64,000 nucleotides of DNA from Nocardia veterana NBRC 100344. GTDB taxonomy: Bacteria > Actinomycetota > Actinomycetes > Mycobacteriales > Mycobacteriaceae. The notes under the pieces are model-generated. The model was given only the letters and a program-made list of their open reading frames with translations. It made no database searches and was not told the DNA's origin. The stretch covers positions 1 through 64,000 of the forward strand of contig NZ_BAGM01000209.1 of assembly GCF_000308855.1 (NCBI RefSeq), written 5' to 3'. A program made the position numbers and the translations under genes. The first letter of the stretch is position 1; each line of letters begins with the position of its first letter. Positions 16,475-25,389 of this stretch are shown one piece after another.

Positions 16475-17464
16475 TCAGCCGGCGCCGTCCGTGCGGCGCA
16501 GGATCTCGTGCAGTGGCAGGCGCGGGGTCGGGTCGGGACGCGGTTGATCCCCCGGAGCCCGTCCGACTCGAATCAGCACCTGCGGGAAGGTATTCCGGCC
16601 GATCAGTTGCCTGACGACGCTGCGACTGCGGGCGACCTCGGTGAGATGGGTCAGCGGACAGGTGGCGTAGCCGGCGACAGTGCATTCGAGCAGGACGGTG
16701 GACAGCACTCGCCCGCAGGTCAACCATTCTGCGGGGCTGTCGGCGTCGGTGGACAACACGAGGATCTTCGATCGATCGGCGCGCACCTCGGTGCGACGTG
16801 GTTCGCCGGTGATCGTGGGCAATCTGCGCCCGACGTCGACGCGTCCACGTTCCTCCTCGCTCACCAGCGCCTCGCGCGGGATGCCGGTATCTGCCACCAC
16901 ATGCCCGGTCCACCAGTGCAATTCGGCGTGAAAGTCGGCATCGTAGCGGCGGACCGCGGCGGTCAGCTCCGATGCCCGGGCAAGTTCGGCGCGGCGGTCG
17001 TCGGGCAGGACGTCGACGACGACGTCCTCGGGGTCCAACAGCATGCGCAGGACGGTCTCGAACGGCTCCCAGCCGTCCGGTTCCTCGAACGGGAGCCGGT
17101 CGGTGTACCGGCGCGCCATGGCGTCGGCGCGTTCGCGGTCGCCGTCGGTGATGTACGGCGAGGGCGCGAACCGGACATCGGCGAGATGAGTGCGGTCGTT
17201 GGGATCGGGGAAGGTGGCCACGATCGTGCGGCGGCCCTGCGCCGCCATGGCCGCGCACAGGTGGTCGAGCACGACGCCACAGCTGATCACGAGCTGCCGG
17301 CCGGTCGGGTCGGTGGTCGGAAGTATGCGGTCGTGCACGCTGAACAGCCGCAACTGCACACCGTCGAAGGTCCACCGCCACGGCTGGCTGTTGTGCAGCG
17401 AGGGCGCCCGGCCGGCCAGCCGGACTGCGGTCTCGACGACGTCGCGCGGGGGCACAGTGTTCAT
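16475..17464 (-). CDS. Acg-type nitroreductase-fold protein (copy 2)
   Basis: 329-residue Acg-family protein, related to the copy at 5570-6571: APSLHNSQPWRW, ELHWWTGHV, YATCPLTHLTEVARS and PQVLIRVGR. Predicted FMN-binding, cytoplasmic. A good DosR-box-like palindrome (17498-17517) lies about 45 bp upstream of the ATG, so it is predicted to be hypoxia-induced. The start MNTVPPRD was chosen over longer frames because family homology begins at DVVETAVRLAGRAPS. The degree of divergence from copy 1 suggests old duplication rather than a recent one. Confidence 0.88.
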   Translation of the reverse strand: MNTVPPRDVVETAVRLAGRAPSLHNSQPWRWTFDGVQLRLFSVHDRILPTTDPTGRQLVISCGVVLDHLCAAMAAQGRRTIVATFPDPNDRTHLADVRFAPSPYITDGDRERADAMARRYTDRLPFEEPDGWEPFETVLRMLLDPEDVVVDVLPDDRRAELARASELTAAVRRYDADFHAELHWWTGHVVADTGIPREALVSEEERGRVDVGRRLPTITGEPRRTEVRADRSKILVLSTDADSPAEWLTCGRVLSTVLLECTVAGYATCPLTHLTEVARSRSVVRQLIGRNTFPQVLIRVGRAPGDQPRPDPTPRLPLHEILRRTDGAG

Positions 17465-17497
17465 GGCATCGACGGTAGGAGTTCGCGTGGCACGGGG

Positions 17498-17517
17498 GAG
17501 GGGCCGTTGGTCCCGAC
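17498..17517 (-). promoter_or_regulatory. DosR-box-like operator upstream of acg copy 2
   Basis: GAGGGGCCGTTGGTCCCGAC: GGGGCC-GTT-GGTCCC core with conserved flanking CGA on the right. Placed about 45 bp upstream of the acg2 ATG, the usual distance for DosR activation. Confidence 0.7.
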
Positions 17518-17546
17518 CGGGTACGACGATGGTCGGTGAACCGGAG

Positions 17547-18011
17547 TCAGTGGTCGAGCGCGTCGCCCCACGCGGCGCGGGACCCGGCCTCCCCGACGCG
17601 ATAGACCTGGACCGTGGCGGCCACACCGGCAGCGATCGCCACCACCGCCACCACCGCCGCGACGATCCGCCGCACGGACCTGCCCCGTTGTTCGGCGCGG
17701 TGGTACAGCGCCAGGAGGACGGCGGCCACGAGCAGCGGGATCGCGAAATAGATCATCGTGTCGCCCCGCTCGATGTGGGTGTCCAGGGCCGGGGAGGGAC
17801 CGACCCGCCCGGTCAGCCACTCCCCGGCCTCGGTGGTGAGCGGGACCAGCGCCACGACGACCGCCGCGAGCACGAGAACCAGCCACACCAGCCGCCGCCG
17901 GACGGACGGCCACACCGCCGAGACGATCAGCAGAACTGCGGTGACCGGGACGAGAACCACGACAAAATGGACGAACAGCACATGGGCGGGCAGACCGTTG
18001 ATCGTCGACAC
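17547..18011 (-). CDS. DUF2231 membrane protein
   Basis: 154-residue integral membrane protein with four hydrophobic segments. The N-terminus STINGLPAHVLFVHFVVV is the hallmark of DUF2231, whose His residues in the first helices may bind a cofactor. Function unknown. The GTG start at 18011 fits the family N-terminus; an ATG 19 codons upstream would add a basic extension without homology. It lies between the PEP synthase gene and the acg2 promoter on the same strand, and its own promoter is not obvious. Confidence 0.75.
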   Translation of the reverse strand: MSTINGLPAHVLFVHFVVVLVPVTAVLLIVSAVWPSVRRRLVWLVLVLAAVVVALVPLTTEAGEWLTGRVGPSPALDTHIERGDTMIYFAIPLLVAAVLLALYHRAEQRGRSVRRIVAAVVAVVAIAAGVAATVQVYRVGEAGSRAAWGDALDH

Positions 18012-18125
18012 AGCGCCTCCGGGCGTGGAGCTCGGTTCCCGGCTCCGGGCCCGGAACCGGGTGGTCACAACCTACGCCCGTGGCGCCGGCTTCGCCTGCT
18101 GATCGCAGTCGGAGTCGAGGATCGA

Positions 18126-20438
18126 TCACCTCGGCGTGTCCGCACGGCGCAGACAACCGTCGAGCAGTAGCCGGCGTTCGGCGGCCGCGACCGCACGCCG
18201 TGTTCGGCTCACCGCGTCGGGAGTCACCGAGATCGAGGTGATCCCGGCGGCGACCAGCTGTTCGGCGAACTCGGGCCGGGCCGACGGCGCCTGCCCGCAC
18301 AGTGACGAGGTGATTCCGAGTTCCCGAGCGGAGGTGACGATGCGTTCGATGGCATCGAGGACGGCAGGATCGGATTCGTCGAACAGTTCCGCGCACTCCT
18401 CGGAATCGCGATCGACGCCGAGGACCAGCTGGGTGAGATCGTTGCTGCCGATCGAGACGCCGTCGATACCGAGTCGCACGTATTCGGGCAGCCAGTGCAC
18501 GACCGACGGCACTTCGGCCATGATCCATCGGCGCAGGGTCCGATCCCGGCCCAGTGGCGAGGCGTCCACCAGCTCCAGGCACGCGGCCAGCTCCCAGCGA
18601 GTGCGCACGAACGGGATCATCAGATGCAGATTCGGGGTGTAGTCGCGCACGCGGGCCAGGGCCGCCAGCTCGAGCCGGAACACGTCGGGTTCGTGCACAT
18701 AGCGGTAGCAGCCGCGGTAGCCGATCATCGGGTTGCGCTCCGTCGGTTCGAACCCCGCCCCGCCGGTGAGCGTGCGAAACTCGTTGCTGCGCAGGTCGGT
18801 CGCGCGGTAGACGACCGGTCGCGGTGCGAAGGCCACCGCGATCCGTTGCAAGGATTCGGCCAGGTCGGTGACGAACGCGTTCTCGTCGCCGGCGGCGATC
18901 ACGGCACGTGGATGACGTCCGGACAGGGCACGAGTCAACAAGGTTTCGGCGCGTAGCAGCCCGACCCCGTCGACATCGGAATCGGCTACCCGTTCGGCGA
19001 TTTCGGGCAGCGCCAGATTGACATAGATCTTGGTACCGGTGGCTTCGCTCGCCGGGATGGGCGCGACTGCTGGTGCCGCGGTTGTCGCCCCGGTCCCGGT
19101 CTGCTCGGGTGAGCTGTCGGCAAGGATGCGCCCGGCGCGAGCGTCGACGACGACGCGTTGTCCGTCGTGCAGGGTCGAAGTGGCGGTGCGAGCGCCGACA
19201 ACGCACGGAATGCCGAGCTCGCGAGCCACGATCGCGGCGTGACAGGTCCGCCCGCCGCTGTCGGTGACCAGTGCCGCCGCCCGGGAGATGGTCGGCAGCC
19301 AGTCCGGATTCGTCATCGGGGCGACGAGGATCTCCCCGTCGCGCAGCGTCGAGCCCTCGGCGGGTGCACGCAGGATGCGCACCTTCCCGCGGGCCCGTCC
19401 GGGAGCGGCGGGCAGTCCCTGCAGCACTACCGCGCCTGCCGCCGCCTCGGGGACCGGCGTGGGTGATTCGTCGGGCAGGGTCGTAATGGGACGCGATTGC
19501 ACCAACCACAGGCGGTGCTCGTCGAAGGCCCACTCGACATCCTGGGGACGTCCGTAGTGGCGCTGAACCTCGAGCGCCAGTCGGGCGACCGCCGTGGCCT
19601 CCGCGGTGCTGAGCACCGGGCGGTGCGCCACGTCCTCGGGGAGATCGACGCGCCGATCCCCGTCCTCGCCCGCCATGATGGCGAAACTCTGTGCGCCTCG
19701 GCGGGATTCGATCAGGGTCGGGCCGTCGGCGGTGAAGATGTAGGTGTCCGGCTCGACCGCGCCGGACACGACCACCTCGCCCTGGCCGCGAGCGGCGTCG
19801 ATGACGATTCGGTCGCGCCGGCCCGTGGTGGGATCGGCGGTGAAGGCGACACCGGCGCACCGCACCGTCACCATCTGCTGCACCACCACCGCCATCTCCG
19901 GACGCCGGTCCATCCCGCGGCGGGCGCGATAGGTGAGTACGCGGGGGGTGAACAGCGACGCCCAGCATTGCCGCAGCGCGTCGAGGAGTTGTTCGTCGCC
20001 CTGGACGTTGGTGCGCGAAAGATTCATCCCGGCGAACGAGGCATCGGCGCTGTCCTCACCGACGGCCGACGAGCGGACCGCGACGCGAACCCGCTCGCCG
20101 AGTTGGTGATAGGCGCCGACGATCGCATCCTGAATCGCGTGATCGATCGGGGTGTCGTGCACCAGTTCCCGCATCCGGGCACAGTGCTGGTCGAGCCGGG
20201 TGCGCTCGGCGTCGTCGTCGGCCGCGGCGCTGTGCAGCGCCGCGGCGTGTAGCGCATCGATCTCCGCGCCGTGCGGTCCCTCGACTACGGCACTCTCGTA
20301 GGTCGAACGCAGGATCACGAATCCCGGCGGTACCGGCAGGTCGGCGCCGACCATCTCGCCCAGGTTGGCACCCTTGCCCCCCGCTCGCCCGGCGTCGGTG
20401 AGCCGGATTTCCTCGAAACTCGCTACATAGTCACCCAT
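18126..20438 (-). CDS. ppsA: Phosphoenolpyruvate synthase (pyruvate, water dikinase)
   Basis: 770-residue PEP synthase: pyruvate + ATP + water to PEP + AMP + phosphate. N-terminal ATP-grasp domain (about 10-320, GGKGANLGEM at 20-29), phospho-His swivel domain with His400 in GGRTCHAAIVA, and a C-terminal PEP/pyruvate TIM barrel with catalytic Cys714 in SLCGQA. Start MGDYVASFEE fits the family N-terminus. Gluconeogenic, and in this setting perhaps used for carbon rerouting from lipids or pyruvate under hypoxia. Divergent from the Met-rich peptide and SHOCT genes; a weak DosR-like site (20499-20518) lies in between. Confidence 0.92.
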   Translation of the reverse strand: MGDYVASFEEIRLTDAGRAGGKGANLGEMVGADLPVPPGFVILRSTYESAVVEGPHGAEIDALHAAALHSAAADDDAERTRLDQHCARMRELVHDTPIDHAIQDAIVGAYHQLGERVRVAVRSSAVGEDSADASFAGMNLSRTNVQGDEQLLDALRQCWASLFTPRVLTYRARRGMDRRPEMAVVVQQMVTVRCAGVAFTADPTTGRRDRIVIDAARGQGEVVVSGAVEPDTYIFTADGPTLIESRRGAQSFAIMAGEDGDRRVDLPEDVAHRPVLSTAEATAVARLALEVQRHYGRPQDVEWAFDEHRLWLVQSRPITTLPDESPTPVPEAAAGAVVLQGLPAAPGRARGKVRILRAPAEGSTLRDGEILVAPMTNPDWLPTISRAAALVTDSGGRTCHAAIVARELGIPCVVGARTATSTLHDGQRVVVDARAGRILADSSPEQTGTGATTAAPAVAPIPASEATGTKIYVNLALPEIAERVADSDVDGVGLLRAETLLTRALSGRHPRAVIAAGDENAFVTDLAESLQRIAVAFAPRPVVYRATDLRSNEFRTLTGGAGFEPTERNPMIGYRGCYRYVHEPDVFRLELAALARVRDYTPNLHLMIPFVRTRWELAACLELVDASPLGRDRTLRRWIMAEVPSVVHWLPEYVRLGIDGVSIGSNDLTQLVLGVDRDSEECAELFDESDPAVLDAIERIVTSARELGITSSLCGQAPSARPEFAEQLVAAGITSISVTPDAVSRTRRAVAAAERRLLLDGCLRRADTPR

Positions 20439-20498
20439 CACGGCTCCGATCTGCTGTATCCGTCCGCTGTCAGACTGGCGCGGCGCACGCACCGGGCA

Positions 20499-20518
20499 AC
20501 ACGGTCGAAGGTCCTCGA
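20499..20518. promoter_or_regulatory. Weak DosR-box-like site, ppsA/Met-rich peptide divergent region
   Basis: Core CGGTCGAAGGTCCTCG keeps GG-C and GTCC in the right register but only about 11 of 20 consensus positions. Listed because it lies in a divergent promoter within the DosR-type island; could be chance. Confidence 0.28.
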
Positions 20519-20632
20519 TTCGACGACCGACGGCGTTACGGCGAGGTCTTTCGCCTCTGCCGCCCGTCGATCGCATCGGCGAGGCTGAATCGCGGTCGCG
20601 GAGCGGAACCGCGCGCGAAGGAGATGCTCGAG

Positions 20633-20725
20633 ATGGATATGCAATCGCCGATGATGCAGGCAATGCATGCCGTGATGATGTGGCTGCACCAGATGGGGCT
20701 CTGCCCCATGCAGATGCCGATGTGA
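20633..20725 (+). CDS. Methionine-rich 30-residue peptide
   Basis: A 30-codon frame with AAGGAG at 20618-20623, 9 bases before the ATG. The peptide has 11 Met, 2 His and 1 Cys in 30 residues, with pairs MM at 7-8 and 15-16 and the tail LCPMQMPM. Such Met/His/Cys density resembles Cu(I)-binding peptides or an amphipathic membrane peptide, but no family is recognised. It is followed 54 bp later by a SHOCT membrane protein whose own N-terminus is MMMW. Coding is supported by the ribosome site and a clean stop; homologues in other genomes would settle it. Confidence 0.55.
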   Translation: MDMQSPMMQAMHAVMMWLHQMGLCPMQMPM

Positions 20726-20779
20726 CGGCGGGGCGGGCCGAGGAATACGCAAACCCTCGATGGAGTGAGGATTACGGCG

Positions 20780-21031
20780 ATGATGATGTGGTACGGCACC
20801 GGCCTCGGCGGCTGGGGGTACGGGCTGATGGTCGCGGGCATGCTGATCTTCTGGGTGCTGGTGGTGGCGGCGATCGTGGCCCTGCTCCGCTACAGCGGCC
20901 GGCCCGATCCCGCCGCATCCGGCCGCCACCTTCGGGGGCCGTCGCCACAACAGATCCTCGCCGAGCGTTTCGCCCGCGGTGAGATCGATGACGAGGAGTA
21001 CACCCGCCGGCTGCGGGTGCTCGGTCCGTAG
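20780..21031 (+). CDS. Small membrane protein with C-terminal SHOCT domain
   Basis: 83-residue protein: short Trp/Gly/Tyr-rich N-terminus (MMMWYGTGLGGWGYG), one transmembrane helix (about 16-40), then a SHOCT domain (about 58-83, QQILAERFARGEIDDEEYTRRL). SHOCT domains are short oligomerising or membrane-linked modules of unclear role. A GTG five codons upstream (20765) is an alternative start. Probably co-transcribed with the Met-rich peptide upstream and NAD synthetase downstream (26 bp). Confidence 0.8.
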   Translation: MMMWYGTGLGGWGYGLMVAGMLIFWVLVVAAIVALLRYSGRPDPAASGRHLRGPSPQQILAERFARGEIDDEEYTRRLRVLGP

Positions 21032-21057
21032 CCGGCGCCGGGGCCGACGGCCGCCGA

Positions 21058-23118
21058 ATGCAGGGAGTCGCCGTGGCGCGCGAGTTACCGTTCCGATCGC
21101 TGTACCGGCACGGCTTCGTGCGGGTGGGGGTCGCCGTACCGTCGGTGCGGGTGGCCGACCCCGAGTACAACGCGGGGGAGACGCTGCGGCTGGCCCGGCG
21201 GGCAAGCGCCGATTCCGTTGTGCTGGTGGTCTTTCCGGAGTTGGGCTTGTCCGGCTACAGCGACGAGGACCTTTTTCACCAGGATGCACTCGACGACGCG
21301 GTGCGTGCCGCCGTGGACCGAGTGGTCGCCGAAAGCGCGGACATCGACAGTGTGCTGATCGTAGGGGCTCCGCTGCGGGTGCGAGAGCGGCTGTTCAATT
21401 GCGCGCTCGTCGTCGACCGCGGCCGTGTGCTGGGCGTCGTGCCGAAGAGTTATCTCCCCAATTTCCAGGAGTTCTACGAGAAGCGGCACTTCGTCGCGGC
21501 CCGTGACGCCGTCGACGATCACATCACCGTGGCCGGACAGTGCGTGCCCTTCGGCGCCGACCTGCTGTTCGAGGCGGTGAACCTGCCCGGCTTGGTCCTG
21601 GCGGTGGAGATCTGCCAGGATGCATGGGTTCCGTTGCCGCCCAACGTCTTTGCCGCGCTGGCGGGTGCGACGGTACTGTCGAATCTGTCGGCCAGCAACA
21701 TCGTCGTCGGCAAGGCGGACTACCGCAGGCAACTGTGTGTGTCGACCTCGGCGCGCAATATCGCGGCCTATCTGTACACTGCGGCCGGGCAGGGCGAGTC
21801 CACCACGGATATGGCCTGGGACGGTCAAGCCCTGATTTGCGAGAACGGCAACCTGCTGGCCGAAAGTGAGCGCTTCGCCGCTGAACCGCAACTGGTCACG
21901 GCCGATATCGATCTGCAGCGGCTGGCCGCGGACCGGCTGCGGCTCAACAGCTTCACCGACAACGGCCACGATCACCGCGAGCGCGTCGCCCGGTTCCGGC
22001 GGCTCGAATTCGAGGCGCCGATCCCGGCCGGCGCACCACCGCTGCGGCGTGAGATCCCGCGCTTCCCCTACGTCCCGGCCGATCCCGGCAGCCGAACCCG
22101 GCGCTGTGCCGAGGTCCATCACATCCAGGTCGCCGGGCTCGCGACGCGGCTGGCCGCGACCGGATCCCAGCACCTGGTGATCGGTGTGTCCGGCGGCCTC
22201 GATTCCACTCTCGCGCTCATCGTCGCGGCGCAAACGATGGATCGGCTGGGTCTGCCGCGGTCGCATGTGCTCGCCTACACCATGCCCGGCTTCGCCACGG
22301 GCACGCGGACGCTGCAGAATGCCCGCCGGTTGATGCGCGCCGTCGGGGCGAGCGCCGGTGAGATCGACATCCGGCCCGCGGCGACGCAGATGCTGCGCGA
22401 TCTGGGTCATCCGGCGGCCGACGGCGCGCCCGTCTACGACATCACCTACGAGAACGTGCAGGCCGGGGAGCGCACCTCACATCTGTTCCGCCTCGCGAAC
22501 ATGCATCACGGCATGGTCGTCGGGACCGGGGACTTGAGCGAATTGGCCTTGGGCTGGTGCACTTTCGGCGTCGGTGACCAGATGGCGCACTACAGCGTGA
22601 ACGCCTCGGTGCCCAAGACGCTGATCAAATATCTGATCGCCTGGACCGCCGACCGTGGGGAGCTCGGCCCGGAGGCGAGTGCGGTGCTGCACTCGGTCCT
22701 CGACACCGAGATCTCACCGGAGCTGGTGCCCAGCGCGGCGCTGCAGAGTTCGGAGGCCACCGTGGGCCCGTACGAATTGCAGGACTTCCACCTCTATCAC
22801 CTGCTGCGGTTCGGATTCCGGCCCAGCCGCATCGCCTACCTCGCCGAGCACGCCTGGGGCGACCGTACCCGCGGCGGCTGGCCCGATCTGATTCCCGAGG
22901 ATCAGCGGCACGAATACGACCTGGCCACGATCAAGCGCTGGCTGGCGGAATTCCTGCGCCGCTTCGTACAGACCAGCCAGTTCAAACGATCGACGCTGCC
23001 GAACGCGCCCAAGGTGGGATCCGGCGGATCGCTGTCGCCGCGCGCCGACTGGCGCGCGCCGAGTGATGCCTCCGCCGCGGCGTGGCTGGACGAACTCGCA
23101 CGTACCGTGCCCGGCTGA
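21058..23118 (+). CDS. nadE: Glutamine-dependent NAD+ synthetase
   Basis: 686-residue two-domain NadE. The nitrilase-type glutaminase domain has triad Glu61, Lys130, Cys186 (FPELGLSGY, PKSYLP, EICQDAW). The synthetase domain has P-loop SGGLDST (378-384). It makes NAD+ from deamido-NAD+, glutamine and ATP in the cytoplasm. Length matches the mycobacterial enzyme, and motifs such as GDLSELALGWCTFGVGDQM and SQFKRSTLPNAPKV are the same, but overall the sequence looks divergent from the housekeeping copy I recall, so it may be a dedicated second copy. Location among DosR-type genes suggests support of the NAD pool in dormancy. GTG at 21073 is an alternative start. Confidence 0.93.
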   Translation: MQGVAVARELPFRSLYRHGFVRVGVAVPSVRVADPEYNAGETLRLARRASADSVVLVVFPELGLSGYSDEDLFHQDALDDAVRAAVDRVVAESADIDSVLIVGAPLRVRERLFNCALVVDRGRVLGVVPKSYLPNFQEFYEKRHFVAARDAVDDHITVAGQCVPFGADLLFEAVNLPGLVLAVEICQDAWVPLPPNVFAALAGATVLSNLSASNIVVGKADYRRQLCVSTSARNIAAYLYTAAGQGESTTDMAWDGQALICENGNLLAESERFAAEPQLVTADIDLQRLAADRLRLNSFTDNGHDHRERVARFRRLEFEAPIPAGAPPLRREIPRFPYVPADPGSRTRRCAEVHHIQVAGLATRLAATGSQHLVIGVSGGLDSTLALIVAAQTMDRLGLPRSHVLAYTMPGFATGTRTLQNARRLMRAVGASAGEIDIRPAATQMLRDLGHPAADGAPVYDITYENVQAGERTSHLFRLANMHHGMVVGTGDLSELALGWCTFGVGDQMAHYSVNASVPKTLIKYLIAWTADRGELGPEASAVLHSVLDTEISPELVPSAALQSSEATVGPYELQDFHLYHLLRFGFRPSRIAYLAEHAWGDRTRGGWPDLIPEDQRHEYDLATIKRWLAEFLRRFVQTSQFKRSTLPNAPKVGSGGSLSPRADWRAPSDASAAAWLDELARTVPG

Positions 23119-23485
23119 TCAGCCGTCGGCAGGGCCGAAGGTCGCCCGTGGGTAGGGTCTTTCGTCACGGGGAGCAGCGGGCCGTCCGGGGTCGGACGTC
23201 CCGGACCGCGATTCGATTGGGCCTTTGGGCCGATGGCCTCCGATACTGCTCCGCGTGGTGGGTGGCGGGTCACCATGGAAGTGCCGAAGCAACCGGTGAC
23301 AACGAGGTCGCCGCATCGGCAGGGGTCGGCCACAACGGAGTGGCGTGATTCGTCGGGGATGATCATTCGGGGGTGATCGGCAGTATCGGATAACGGCCGA
23401 TTCGCGGCTCCCGACGGAGGTGAGCCGCGAATCGCTCTGCCGCCGGCCATCTTTCACGCCGGGGCAGCACCGGTGGTCCCGCGCA
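23119..23485. other. Intergenic region between convergent nadE and CBS gene
   Basis: 367 bp with no credible gene on either strand. The only structure seen is a 13-bp-stem hairpin at 23398-23434, suited to terminate the leftward CBS gene and/or rightward nadE transcripts. Confidence 0.5.
23398..23434. terminator. Hairpin with 13-bp perfect stem
   Basis: Arms CGATTCGCGGCTC (23398-23410) and GAGCCGCGAATCG (23422-23434) around an 11-nt loop. It lies between two converging genes, 50 bp past the CBS stop. No T-tract, as is common for actinobacterial terminators; a bidirectional terminator is the simplest reading. Confidence 0.6.
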
Positions 23486-24109
23486 TCATCCGATTGTCTC
23501 GTCGGCCTTGCGATGGAGCCACTCCGACAGCGGTGGCACCGTATCGCCGGCGGAGGGGGACTCCGGAACCGTTTCGGCACGGGTGATTTCGTCGACGGTG
23601 AGCGCCAGGGCGGTCACCGTCGACTCTTCGGCGGAATCGGCGAAGCGGCCCGTGATCACGGCATGCCCGTCGTCGACCCGGATAGCCCACTGGCGGCGGC
23701 TGCCGGCATAGGCGTCGAGCAGGGCACGCAGCTTCGCTTCCACGGCGGCGTCGTCACGCAGCAGCGCGCGCAGCAGGTCGCGGCGTGCCACGATACCGAC
23801 CAGAACGCCCGCCTCGACGACCGGCATCGAACGCAACTGCCGCGCCAACATCCGGGCGGCAACGGTCGCGAGGTCGGTCCCGGGCTCGATCACCTCCGCG
23901 GGAGTGGTCATGGCCGCTCCGACGGTGGTGTCCAGCCCCCTCGCCGACAGTGCGTCCGATTCCGACAGCATCCCGATGACATGTCCGTCCGCGTCGACGA
24001 CCGGAAGGGCGGCGAAACCGCGCTCGGTGAGTTGGGAAATCGCTTGTGCCAGTGGCGCGTCGACTCCGACGGTGACCACCGGGCGGCTGAGAATGTCACG
24101 AGCGTACAT
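23486..24109 (-). CDS. CBS-domain protein with C-terminal BON-like domain
   Basis: 207-residue cytoplasmic protein. CBS pair (about 1-125: MYARDILSRPVVTVGVDAPL ... GVLVGIVARRDLLRAL) followed by a BON-like alpha/beta domain (about 130-185, RRQWAIRVDDGHAVITGRFAD). CBS pairs bind adenosine nucleotides (AMP/ATP/NAD); similar proteins (hypoxic response protein type) are DosR targets in mycobacteria. The start was fixed by a strong AGGAGG. The divergent region to the next Usp gene holds the best DosR box in the window. Confidence 0.88.
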   Translation of the reverse strand: MYARDILSRPVVTVGVDAPLAQAISQLTERGFAALPVVDADGHVIGMLSESDALSARGLDTTVGAAMTTPAEVIEPGTDLATVAARMLARQLRSMPVVEAGVLVGIVARRDLLRALLRDDAAVEAKLRALLDAYAGSRRQWAIRVDDGHAVITGRFADSAEESTVTALALTVDEITRAETVPESPSAGDTVPPLSEWLHRKADETIG

Positions 24110-24177
24110 GGGCGGAACCTCCTCTACCGATCCTGGCGGCCCGACGCCGCGGGGCGCCAGGGACCGTCGTCGCACGT

Positions 24178-24197
24178 GCCGGGACCAAGGTCCCAAC
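24178..24197. promoter_or_regulatory. Strong DosR-box-like palindrome (CBS/Usp divergent promoter)
   Basis: GCCGGGACCAAGGTCCCAAC contains the perfect 14-bp palindrome GGGACCAAGGTCCC. It sits 70 bp upstream of the CBS gene and 146 bp upstream of the Usp gene. Degenerate half-site copies follow at 24157-24176 and 24241-24260, suggesting a multi-box promoter like those of strongly induced mycobacterial DosR genes. Confidence 0.8.
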
Positions 24198-24342
24198 CGG
24201 CTGGGCGCGGCTCGCGGTCTCGCCCGCGGACGACGGGCAGTCGAGGACCTTCGGCCGCATCGCCGGATCGGTCGCCGTGGCTACCGTCAGAACGAAACGG
24301 CCGAGCATCCGGCGGGCCGTGCGCACGAAGAAGTTGGCTGCC

Positions 24343-25269
24343 ATGACCACCGACGCCTCGTCCGACATCCGGCACCTGGTATCTGCTCCGGTGGTGGTGG
24401 GTGTCGACGGGTCCGGGCACGCCGATCTCGCGGTCGACTGGGCAGCGGGTATGGCCGCCCAGCGCGGGCGGGAGTTGCACATCGTGCACGCGCTGGACCT
24501 CAACCGGCTACAGCTCGGTCTCGGCTCGCTCGATTCTCCAGCGGCAGTCCTGCCGGCGGTGGCTCGTGAGCGCGGCGCGGAGCTGGTCGAACGGTCGGCG
24601 CAGCGGGTTCGGTCGGTGCTGCCGGGATTGCGGATATCGACCGCGGTGGTCGACGGTGATCCCGCACGGGCGCTGGTGCACGCCAGTGCGTCGGCGTATG
24701 CGGTGGTGCTCGCCGCGCACGGCACGAATCGACTGGCCCATCATTTCGGGGCGACGGTCTCGGCGGTGGCCGCCCACGCGATCGGGCCGGTGCTCGTGGT
24801 GCGGACCGACCCGCACGAGGTGAACCGGGTGCACGACGAGGGACCGGTCGTGGTCGGGGTCGACGGCGGTCCGGTCAGCGAGGCGGCCATCGGTGCGGCC
24901 TTCGAGGAGGCCGCCGAACGGGGTTCCGAACTGGTCGCCGTGCATGTGTGCCGCGACGTCTACTACGGCCAGTTCGCCGAGGACCCGCACATCCTGTACT
25001 CCGCTCCGGAAGTCGAGGTACGGGAGCGGGCCGTCCTGGCCGAGCGGCTGGCGGGCTGGCAGGAGAAGTATCCGGACGTTCCGGTGACACGCCAGGTGGC
25101 GCTCGCCGATCCGGGTGTGGTGCTGCTCGATTCGTCGAGGTCGGCCCAGCTGCTGGTGGTCGGCAGCCGAGGCCGGGGTGCCGTGCTCGGCACACTGCTC
25201 GGCTCCACGTCTCATGCCCTGGTACAGCACGCCTGGTGCCCGGTGATGGTCGTTCACCCGCCGCAGTGA
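24343..25269 (+). CDS. Universal stress protein, two tandem Usp domains
   Basis: 308-residue protein with two Usp domains (about 10-150 and 165-305). The second has the intact ATP-binding signature GSRGRGAVLGTLLGSTS. The first is degenerate (AHGTNRLAHHFGATVSAVA, lacking the first glycine set), so only one site may bind ATP. Start MTTDASSD was taken because homology starts shortly after; further upstream in-frame codons run through the promoter. Predicted DosR target through the box at 24178-24197. Confidence 0.9.
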   Translation: MTTDASSDIRHLVSAPVVVGVDGSGHADLAVDWAAGMAAQRGRELHIVHALDLNRLQLGLGSLDSPAAVLPAVARERGAELVERSAQRVRSVLPGLRISTAVVDGDPARALVHASASAYAVVLAAHGTNRLAHHFGATVSAVAAHAIGPVLVVRTDPHEVNRVHDEGPVVVGVDGGPVSEAAIGAAFEEAAERGSELVAVHVCRDVYYGQFAEDPHILYSAPEVEVRERAVLAERLAGWQEKYPDVPVTRQVALADPGVVLLDSSRSAQLLVVGSRGRGAVLGTLLGSTSHALVQHAWCPVMVVHPPQ

Positions 25270-25389
25270 CTACCGCCGTTTGTCACCTGCCGCGGCTACC
25301 TTCGCATCTGCCGATCGTCCGGAGCCACGCGCGAGACTGATCGCATCGGCCGGCAGACCGCCGGCACGTCTGGGGAACGGGCCACCACC

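Noticed and set aside
18012..18125. GGTTCC/GGAACC repeat between the DUF2231 and ppsA genes
   Set aside because: Short arms with a GC-rich spacer in a small same-strand gap; not distinguishable from background.
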